NCBI RefSeq assembly: GCF_006716565.1
Contig: NZ_VFPG01000001.1
Span: 2,852,001 to 2,916,000 of the forward strand
Length of the DNA stretch: 64,000 nucleotides
DNA from: Nocardia bhagyanarayanae
GTDB lineage: Bacteria; Actinomycetota; Actinomycetes; Mycobacteriales; Mycobacteriaceae
Direction of reading: 5' to 3'
The position numbers were made by a program, and so were the translations under genes. Within the stretch, counting starts at the first letter, position 1. Every line of letters starts with the position of its first letter. This document shows positions 24,521 through 31,635 of the stretch, piece by piece. The notes below the pieces were generated by a model that ran no database searches, was not told the origin of the DNA, and saw nothing but the letters and a program-made list of their open reading frames with translations.

Positions 24521-26647
24521 TCAATCCGGGTAGCGGGCGGACCAGTCGGACGTGGGCTCGCCATGCCTGTCGCGCGGCGGCGTCGGCCCGAATTCGATGC
24601 AATAGTCGGCGGCGAGACGCTCGATGATGGGCGCGGCGTCCAAACCGGCGCGCCACGGCTCGGGGATGGCTGCACGGCCGTGCCGGGCGCCGAGAATGCT
24701 CCCGCACAGCGCACCGGTGGCGTCGCTGTCACCGGAATGATTGACCGCCAAGAGAACTCCGTGCCGGAAGATCCGCTCCGGCGTCCCGCCCACGCCCTGC
24801 GCGCACAGCGCCGCGTATACGGCGATACCCAGCGCTTCGGGCGCGATCCAGCCGCGCCCGAGCGCGTCGAAGTCCTCCGGTTGCGGCATGGCCGAGGTGC
24901 GGCGCGCGGTGGCGGCCGCCAGTTCGATGGCCGCGGCGAGCGCCGCGGAGGTCTCCTCGTGGTGCTCGTGGCGGGCCAGCTCGGTGCGAACCTGGTCGAG
25001 CGCGGCGTCGAGTTCCGTACCACGGCCGAGCAGATAGATCAGCGCGGCCATCGCGCCAGCGGGCAGCCAGCCGCTCGGGTGTCCGTGGGTGAGAGCCGCC
25101 GCGTCGCAGCCCAATTCGAAGACGTGCTCGATCGCGTCGCCCGCCCGGTCCACGGCGTAGCCGAAGCCGCAGGGCACCGAGCGCACGGTGGCGGCGCAGC
25201 CTTTGGAATCGTTGATCGGCTGGCTCCGGGTGCCGAGCGGGCGGGCCGGTTCACCCCGCGCGGCCGCTTTCCGCAGTGCGGTGACGGCGGCGTGCGTGGT
25301 GCCTCGGTGTCTCATCAACTCCGGATGGGAGGCCAGCGCGCTGTGCGGCGGGAACCTCTGCTCGGGAATGGTGACGCCCTGACCCCGCAACCACACCAGG
25401 AAGCCCTGCTGCATCATGCCGAGCGTCGCGCCGCCGATACCGCGCGACCGCGCCCGCACCGAACCCTTGACGAGGGCCTCCACGGTGAACAGCGTCAGCT
25501 GGGTCTCCTCGGAGATCTCGCCCGCGTAATGCTCCGGCGTGCCGGTGACGCCCTGCGGGCCGTACCGCTGCCGGATGTGGTGCAGCAGCATGTTCTCCAC
25601 CGGTGCGCCGAGCGCGTCACCGATGGCGCCGCCGAGCAGGCAGCCGAGCACCACGTCGTCCTGGGTGTGCATCCGCCTGCGGAATTCGGTCGCGTGCATC
25701 GTCACGTCGGGCGATGCGGATCGCGCCGCGGGCGGTTCGGACGACGTACCGACTGCCGAACCCGATGCCGGACGACCTGCCCGCTCGGGCGCGCCGCCGA
25801 AACCCCGGTCGCGCAGGGCACGAACGACGTCCTCGGCGAACTCCCCGCACGAGTCGTACCTGTCGCCTGGGTCCTTCGCCATTCCCCTGGCGAGCACCGA
25901 GTCCAGGCGCGCGGGCAGCTCCGGCCGCATCGCGCGCGGCGACGGTATCGGGCCGTGCAGATGCCCGAAGAGCACGGCGGGCAGATTCGGGCCGTCGTAG
26001 GGTCCCGCGCCGGTGAGCAAGCGAAACAGCGTGCACGCCAGCGCGTATTGATCGCAGCGGTGGTCCAGCGGCGCGTTGGTCAGCTGCTCCGGCGCGGCGT
26101 AGGCGAGGGTCGCGGTGAGGTTTCCGGTGCGGGTGAGCCCGGCGGTGTCGTCGAGCAGTTTGGCGATACCGAAGTCGGTCAGCAGCACCCGCTCGTCGAA
26201 GCCCGTGCCGACGCCGGCGGAGCGGGACAGCAGGATGTTGGCGGGCTTCACATCGCGGTGTAGCACGCCCCTGGCGTGCGCGTAATCCAAGGCGCCCGCG
26301 GTCTGCACGACGATCTGCGCGACCCGCTCCGGCGACATGGCGCTCGGTGGCACCGCGGCGCTGTCGTGACCGTCCACGTACTGCATCGAGATCCACAGCC
26401 GCTCGTCCTCGATGCCGCGGTCGTAGACGGTGATGATGTTGGGATGGTCCAGCTGCGCGACCAGGTCGGCCTCGCGCTCGAACCGCCGCCGAATCTCGGC
26501 GTCGTCGAACATCTCCCGGTGCAGCAGCTTGAGCGCGGTCGTCTTCGGCAGCCGGGGATGGCGCGCCGCGTACACCGCTCCCATGCCGCCGCGCCCCAGC
26601 TCGCGCTCGATCACGTAGCCCGCGAACACCTCACCACGGCGCAACAT
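24521..26647 (-). CDS. Ser/Thr kinase - ADP-ribosylglycohydrolase fusion protein
   Basis: A 708-residue single chain. Residues 8-280 are a Hanks kinase: GRGGMGAV 18-25, Lys40, HRDVKPAN 130-137, DFG 158-160, and AAPEQL. After a short Pro/Ser linker, residues 330-690 form an ADP-ribosylglycohydrolase (DraG/ARH family): GCLLGGAIGDALGAPVE, then SEETQLTLF where most members have DDT, an internal THGHPSG, and the metal-binding GDSDATGA at 639-646. There is no membrane span, unlike the kinases at 1-3.6 kb. ARH enzymes remove ADP-ribose from proteins or small molecules. The start ATG 26647 has a G-rich ribosome site; further upstream frame would overlap the vWA gene. It is the last gene of the SWIM-MoxR-DUF5682-vWA cassette. 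Confidence 0.9.
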   Translation of the reverse strand: MLRRGEVFAGYVIERELGRGGMGAVYAARHPRLPKTTALKLLHREMFDDAEIRRRFEREADLVAQLDHPNIITVYDRGIEDERLWISMQYVDGHDSAAVPPSAMSPERVAQIVVQTAGALDYAHARGVLHRDVKPANILLSRSAGVGTGFDERVLLTDFGIAKLLDDTAGLTRTGNLTATLAYAAPEQLTNAPLDHRCDQYALACTLFRLLTGAGPYDGPNLPAVLFGHLHGPIPSPRAMRPELPARLDSVLARGMAKDPGDRYDSCGEFAEDVVRALRDRGFGGAPERAGRPASGSAVGTSSEPPAARSASPDVTMHATEFRRRMHTQDDVVLGCLLGGAIGDALGAPVENMLLHHIRQRYGPQGVTGTPEHYAGEISEETQLTLFTVEALVKGSVRARSRGIGGATLGMMQQGFLVWLRGQGVTIPEQRFPPHSALASHPELMRHRGTTHAAVTALRKAAARGEPARPLGTRSQPINDSKGCAATVRSVPCGFGYAVDRAGDAIEHVFELGCDAAALTHGHPSGWLPAGAMAALIYLLGRGTELDAALDQVRTELARHEHHEETSAALAAAIELAAATARRTSAMPQPEDFDALGRGWIAPEALGIAVYAALCAQGVGGTPERIFRHGVLLAVNHSGDSDATGALCGSILGARHGRAAIPEPWRAGLDAAPIIERLAADYCIEFGPTPPRDRHGEPTSDWSARYPD

Positions 26648-26696
26648 CCGTGCCCCCCATCCAGCGTGCCGAGAACTCGACGAGTCTAGAACGGCT

Positions 26697-27860
26697 TCAT
26701 GGCTTTCCGGCGTTGACGTCGGCCCAGGATCGGACATCGCCGCGATCCAGCGCCACCGCGAGCAGGTCGGGGAAGCGGTCGGGCGTGCAGGCGAAGGCCG
26801 GAACGCCCAGCGCGGCGAGGGCCGCGGCGTTGTCGTGGTCGAAAGCCGGTGCGCCGTCGTCGGAGAGCGCGAGCAGCACCACCACCTGCACACCCGATTC
26901 CCGCATGGCGTGCACCCGGCGCAGCATCTCCGCGCGGATGCCGCCCTCGTAGAGGTCGGAGATCAGCACGAAGAGCGTGTCGGCCGGGCGGGCGATCAGC
27001 GTCTGACAGTAGGCGAGCGCGCGATTGATGTCGGTACCGCCGCCGAGCTGGGTACCGAACAGCACGTCGACGGGGTCGGTGAGCAGATCGGTGAGGTCGA
27101 CGACCTCGGTGTCGAAGACCACCAGCGAGGTGCGCAGCGCCCGCATCGAGGCGAGCACCGCGCCGAACACCGAGGCGTACACGACGCTCGCGGCCATCGA
27201 CCCCGACTGGTCGATGGCCAGCACGACATCGCGGCGCACGGCCTGGGTGTTGCGGCCGTAGCCGACCAGCCGCTCCGGGACGACCGTGCGGTGCTCGGGC
27301 AGATAGTTGGCCAGGTTCTTGCGAATGGTGCGGTCCCAGTCGATGTCTCGGGCCCGCGGCCTGCTGATCCGCGCCGCCCGGTTGAGCGCGCCGGAGACGG
27401 CGGTGCGGGTGTGGGTGGCGATGCGCTGTTCGATCTCGCGAACCACCCGTTCGACCACGGTGCGCGCGGTGGCCTTGGTCGTCTCCGGCATCACCCGGTT
27501 CAGGCTGAGCAACGTGCCGACCAGGTGCACGTCGGGCTCCACGGCGGCGAGCAACTCCGGCTCCAGCAGCAGTTCGGTGAGTTGCAGGCGGTCGATGGCG
27601 TCGCGCTGCATCACCTCGACCACGCTGGACGGGAAGTAGGTGCGGATGTCGCCGAGCCAGCGCGCTACCCGCGGCGCCGAATCGCCGAGGCCGGCGGAGC
27701 GTTTCCCCGAGGTGGGCTCGTCGCCGGTGTTGTAGAGGGCGCCGAGTGCCCGGTCGACGGCCACGTCGTCGGCGCCGCCGAGGCCGCCCAGCTCGGGCTC
27801 GGCCGCCGCGCCGAGGACGAGACGCCAACGGCGGGAAGAATTTTCGCCAGGGCTGTTCAT
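26697..27860 (-). CDS. vWA domain protein of the MoxR cassette
   Basis: 387 residues. The C-terminal half is a von Willebrand A domain with the MIDAS motif DQSGS at about 215-219 (AIDQSGSMAAS), the downstream GGGTDINRAL threonine motif and LFVLISDLYEGG. The helical N-terminal half (SRRWRLVLGAA, PRVARWLGDIRTYF) is typical of bacterial vWA partners of MoxR ATPases. AAGGAG lies 7 nt before ATG 27860, which fixes the start although the frame is open much further. MoxR/vWA pairs act as chaperone-like remodelling machines for metal insertion or complex assembly. The kinase-ARH gene follows after 49 nt. Confidence 0.88.
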   Translation of the reverse strand: MNSPGENSSRRWRLVLGAAAEPELGGLGGADDVAVDRALGALYNTGDEPTSGKRSAGLGDSAPRVARWLGDIRTYFPSSVVEVMQRDAIDRLQLTELLLEPELLAAVEPDVHLVGTLLSLNRVMPETTKATARTVVERVVREIEQRIATHTRTAVSGALNRAARISRPRARDIDWDRTIRKNLANYLPEHRTVVPERLVGYGRNTQAVRRDVVLAIDQSGSMAASVVYASVFGAVLASMRALRTSLVVFDTEVVDLTDLLTDPVDVLFGTQLGGGTDINRALAYCQTLIARPADTLFVLISDLYEGGIRAEMLRRVHAMRESGVQVVVLLALSDDGAPAFDHDNAAALAALGVPAFACTPDRFPDLLAVALDRGDVRSWADVNAGKP

Positions 27861-27958
27861 GATTCGGCTCCTTGCGGACGGGAGACGAGCTCGCCTCTGA
27901 CGTGTTCCGCGTACGGCGCGGCTGACGACTGAAGGTGACCGCCAGACGCCCAGAGCGG

Positions 27959-28020
27959 CCGAATGACACCTTCGGTCGGGATTCCGCGGCGGGTGGGCAT
28001 CGAGCGAAGGTGACATTCGG
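27959..28020. repeat. 16-bp inverted repeat between the DUF5682 and vWA genes
   Basis: CCGAATGACACCTTCG (27959-27974) and CGAAGGTGACATTCGG (28005-28020) are inverted copies with one mismatch and a 30-nt spacer. A shorter copy (TGAAGGTGAC) lies near 27928. They occupy the 232-bp gap of an otherwise tight operon and could form a transcript hairpin or belong to a dispersed repeat family. Confidence 0.6.
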
Positions 28021-28092
28021 TCCGACCGACCGGGTGGGGGATGCCTTCGGCCGGTAGCGGTCGACCGTTGCCGAGTGGGCCGAGGTGCGCGA

Positions 28093-30528
28093 TCATCGGG
28101 CGACTCCGAGGATGTCGGCGGCCGTGCGCATCGCGCGGCGTCCGCGTTCGACATCCACGTCCGTTCGCTCCGGTGCCGCGAAACCGGCGGTGTCGTGGAT
28201 CGCGCGGCCGATGGCGCGGCGTTCGCCGGATTCGAAGGCGCCGAAGGTGCGGCGCAGCACCGGCAGCGTCTCCAGGAATTGCTCGTCGTCGAGGCCGCGC
28301 AGCCATTCGTCGATGCGGCGCAACAACTCTCGGTCGTGCACGAGCAGCAGGCCGCGGCCGCCGAGGAAGCCGTCGATCCACGCCGCCTTGGACGCCGGGG
28401 TCGCGCCGACCGACAGCGCGGCGGACAGGCGGCGTCCGGAATCGGCGTCGCCGATGATGCCCGCATCGCTGAGCAGCCGCACCGCACGGCCGACGAGCGC
28501 GCCGTGCACGTCCTCGCGGTCGGCGAGTTTGCGCAGTGCCGCCAGCCAGGTCTGGGTGGCCCACGCGTCGTCGCGGGTGTGGATCGCCAGGTGCGCGGCG
28601 TCCAGCTGGGTGCGCAGCTCCGCGGCGGCGTCCGCGTCCAGGCCCGTGACCGCACCCGGCAGACCCGCCGCGATACGAACGAGCAGCCCGTCGGCCACGT
28701 GCGCGAGCGCCTTGGTGTCGGTGCCGCGTACATCGCCGTAGCGCAGCGTTCTGATCAAGCCGGGCAGTGCCGCGAGCAGGTGGGTGACGTCGTGGTCCAG
28801 CGCCGCGACGGTCTCCAGGCGCTCGATGAGCCCGGAGGTCGCGCCGCTCAGATCGGCGAGCAAAGCCAGTTCCAGGGCGCCCGCGAGGTCGGCGAGCGTG
28901 CGGTTCGGCCGCCGCGCGGTGTCCAGGATCTTGGTTTCCGCGGCCGTGCGCAACGTCGTGCCCCAGCGCGAGGCCTCGATGACGGCGACCGCGAACTCCG
29001 GTCGCCACTTCAGCGTCCACGTTTCACGGAAGGTGCCGGTGCTGCGCACCTCCCCGGTGGTCGGCGTACCCCATTCGACGCCGAGCAGCCGCAGCCGGTG
29101 CAACAGCCGCGAGCGTTCCAGCTCGCGCTCCTTGCGCAGGTCGAGATCGACGGTGCGCGCGGTGGGCTCCAGCTTCATCCGCAGTCTGCGCACTCTGGCG
29201 CGCAGGTCGGCGTCGAGCGGCACCGTGGGCGCGTCCTCCGGCACGGCGCCGAGCGCCTCGCCGACGACGAGCTCGGTGGTCACCACGTGCACCATGGTCT
29301 CGTCGCCGCCGCACATCACCGCGCGCACCGCCTCGGTGACCTCGGAGAGTCCGGCCAGCGGTCGTTGCCGCAGGGCGGCAAGGGTTTCCGCGAGCCGGAC
29401 CGCCTCGATGACGTGCGCGCTGGACACCGGAAGATCGTGCGCGCGCAGTACGCCCGCGACCTTGGTGAGCCAACGCGCGATCGGCCGGTCCGGGGCGGTG
29501 AACAGGTGGTGGTACCAGCCGGGCGAGTCGACGCCCGCGCCGTAGCCGGAGGACGCGGCGAGCCGGGAATGGGTGTAGGGCACCCAGGTGACGGTGGCCT
29601 TCACCTTCGGCATGCCCTTGAGCAGCCGGGCGTCCGGCGCGGCCGGGCCGAGCTTGCCCGCCAGCGCCGGTGCGTGCCAGGCGCCGCAGACCACGGCGAG
29701 GCGACGCGAGCCGCCCTTGAGCGCCTTGCGCATGGTCTGGCGCATGTAGGCCTCGCGGCGCAGGGTGTGCGCGTCGATCGCGGCCGGGGTCGGTCGACGG
29801 CGCGCGATCGGCCCAGCGGACGGGTCGAATTCCTCGACGGCATCGAAGGTTTCGAGATCCGGCGGCTGTTCGTCCGAAAGCGCGGGACCCAACCGCGGCT
29901 CGTCCGGATGCGTGTCGGGCGTCTCGCGCAGTGCGGCCATCGCTTCCGTGAGCGCGTCGAAAACGTCTATATCCGTGGTGGATTCGACGACCGCGTCCCA
30001 CCAGCGTTCGGCGTCGTCGTAACCGGCGGCGGCCGCAAGATGCGCCAGCGGGTCGACGCTGTCGCCCGGCTCCGCCTCGGCGGCGAGCACCGCGCTGCCC
30101 GGCAGGTCGCAGAAGCGCACGGGGACTTGGTATTCGGCGGCGTACCGTAGCGCCTGCCATTCCGGCGAGAACACGGCGTACGGCCAGAACGCCGCGCGGG
30201 CGGGTTGATCGGGCACGTAAGCGAGCAACGCCACGGGCGGGGCCATGCCATCGGCCGTGACGAACCCGACCAAGGGATCTGCGTCGGCGGGGCCCTCGAT
30301 GAGGATGGTGTCGGGCTGAAAGTCCTCCAGTGCCAAGCGGAGCGAGCGCGCCGAGCCCGGGCCGTGGTGCCGGATGCCGAACACGCGCGTAACCACGTCG
30401 TCCGCTGCTCCGTTGATGTTCGGCGTGGACCCATCCGATGCGCCGCGCTCGGCGTCGGTCGTGCCGTTCCACGCGCCCGTCGTGCCGTTCCAGGCTTCGG
30501 GTGCGCGGTCGTCGTCCGGTGAGAACAT
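28093..30528 (-). CDS. DUF5682 family protein of the MoxR/vWA cassette
   Basis: 811 residues. The N-terminus reads VFGIRHHGPGSARSLRLAL, ILIEGPADADPLVGF and FSPEWQALRYA, which I recognise as the DUF5682 signature. It is related in pattern to TraB/erythromycin-esterase-like folds (conserved HH and EGP), followed by VVCGAWHAPAL. The C-terminal half is helical with no clear domain. No signal peptide or membrane span is seen. It starts 9 nt after the MoxR gene ends, so the two are cotranscribed. DUF5682 genes sit beside MoxR and vWA genes in many bacteria; the molecular function is unknown. Confidence 0.82.
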   Translation of the reverse strand: MFSPDDDRAPEAWNGTTGAWNGTTDAERGASDGSTPNINGAADDVVTRVFGIRHHGPGSARSLRLALEDFQPDTILIEGPADADPLVGFVTADGMAPPVALLAYVPDQPARAAFWPYAVFSPEWQALRYAAEYQVPVRFCDLPGSAVLAAEAEPGDSVDPLAHLAAAAGYDDAERWWDAVVESTTDIDVFDALTEAMAALRETPDTHPDEPRLGPALSDEQPPDLETFDAVEEFDPSAGPIARRRPTPAAIDAHTLRREAYMRQTMRKALKGGSRRLAVVCGAWHAPALAGKLGPAAPDARLLKGMPKVKATVTWVPYTHSRLAASSGYGAGVDSPGWYHHLFTAPDRPIARWLTKVAGVLRAHDLPVSSAHVIEAVRLAETLAALRQRPLAGLSEVTEAVRAVMCGGDETMVHVVTTELVVGEALGAVPEDAPTVPLDADLRARVRRLRMKLEPTARTVDLDLRKERELERSRLLHRLRLLGVEWGTPTTGEVRSTGTFRETWTLKWRPEFAVAVIEASRWGTTLRTAAETKILDTARRPNRTLADLAGALELALLADLSGATSGLIERLETVAALDHDVTHLLAALPGLIRTLRYGDVRGTDTKALAHVADGLLVRIAAGLPGAVTGLDADAAAELRTQLDAAHLAIHTRDDAWATQTWLAALRKLADREDVHGALVGRAVRLLSDAGIIGDADSGRRLSAALSVGATPASKAAWIDGFLGGRGLLLVHDRELLRRIDEWLRGLDDEQFLETLPVLRRTFGAFESGERRAIGRAIHDTAGFAAPERTDVDVERGRRAMRTAADILGVAR

Positions 30529-30537
30529 CCGCGGCCC

Positions 30538-31635
30538 CTAGCCGGTGACCTCGCGGCAGGCGCGATAGAAGTCGGCCCAGTCAGGGCGTTCGCGCACAAC
30601 GGCTTCCAGATACTCGGTCCACACGGCGGCGTCGGCCACCGGGTCCTTGACCACCGCGCCGAGCAGCGCGCCCGCGATGTCGGTGGCCCGCAGCACTCCG
30701 TCGCCGAAGTGCGTCGACAGGGCGATGCCGTTGGTCAGCACCGAGATCGCCTCTGCGGTGGACAGCGTCCCGGAGGGCGACTTGAGTTTGGTGCGGTTGT
30801 CGGCCGTCATACCGGAACGCAATTCGCGGAAGACCCGCACCACGCGGCGCACCTCCTCGGCCGCCGCGGGCACCTCGGGCAGCTCCAGCGCCGCGCCGAG
30901 CTGGGCCACCCGCCGCGTCACGATCGCGACCTCGTCCTCCTCGTCGGCGGGCAGCGGCAGCACCACCGTGTTGAAGCGGCGGCGCAGCGCGGAGGACAGT
31001 TCGTGCACGCCGCGGTCGCGGTCGTTGGCGGTGGCGATCACGTTGAAACCCTTGGCCGCCTGCACCTCTCGGCCGAGTTCCGGGATCGGAAGGGTCTTCT
31101 CGGAGAGCACGGTGATCAGCGCGTCCTGCACGTCGGACGGGATGCGGGTGAGTTCCTCGATCCTGGCCAACGAGCCGGTGCGCATCGCGGTCAGCACCGG
31201 AGACGGGACGAGCGCGGCGTCGCTCGGGCCCTCGGCGAGCAGTCTCGCGTAGTTCCAGCCGTAGCGGATGGCCTCCTCCGCCGTGCCGGAGGTGCCCTGC
31301 ACCAACAGCGTGGAGGAACCGGAGATCGCGGCCGAGAGATGTTCGGACACCCAGGTTTTGGCGGTACCCGGCACCCCGAGCAGCAGCAGCGCTCGGTCGG
31401 TGGCCAGGGTGGCGACCGCTACCTCCATGAGGCGGCGCGGGCCGACGTACTTCGGGGTGATCACGGTGCCGTCGTCGAGCGTGCCGCCGAGCAGGTAGGT
31501 GACCACCGCCCACGGCGAGAGCCGCCACGAGGGCGGGCGCGGGCGGTCGTCGGCGGCGGCCAGCGCGCGCAGCTCCTCGGCGTAGGCCTGTTCGGCGTGC
31601 GGGCGCAGCAGGGTGCTGGCGTCGGTGCTGGTCAC
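30538..31635 (-). CDS. MoxR-family AAA+ ATPase
   Basis: 365 residues. Walker A GVPGTAKT at 87-94 has the MoxR-style AKT ending. A Walker B-like acidic stretch, LARIEELTRIP, is at about 156-165, and FNVIATANDRDRGVHELSSA with the arginine-rich ALRRRFN is at about 197-222. MoxR ATPases remodel client proteins with vWA partners. GTG 31635 is chosen because it forms a GTGA overlap with the SWIM gene's stop, showing translational coupling. The open frame further upstream to 32856 is an antisense-biased shadow of the SWIM gene. Confidence 0.9.
   Translation of the reverse strand: MTSTDASTLLRPHAEQAYAEELRALAAADDRPRPPSWRLSPWAVVTYLLGGTLDDGTVITPKYVGPRRLMEVAVATLATDRALLLLGVPGTAKTWVSEHLSAAISGSSTLLVQGTSGTAEEAIRYGWNYARLLAEGPSDAALVPSPVLTAMRTGSLARIEELTRIPSDVQDALITVLSEKTLPIPELGREVQAAKGFNVIATANDRDRGVHELSSALRRRFNTVVLPLPADEEDEVAIVTRRVAQLGAALELPEVPAAAEEVRRVVRVFRELRSGMTADNRTKLKSPSGTLSTAEAISVLTNGIALSTHFGDGVLRATDIAGALLGAVVKDPVADAAVWTEYLEAVVRERPDWADFYRACREVTG

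Noticed and set aside
26697..28733. Long N-terminal extension of the vWA protein (678 residues)
   Set aside because: AAGGAG before ATG 27860 marks the start; upstream codons overlap the DUF5682 gene in another frame.
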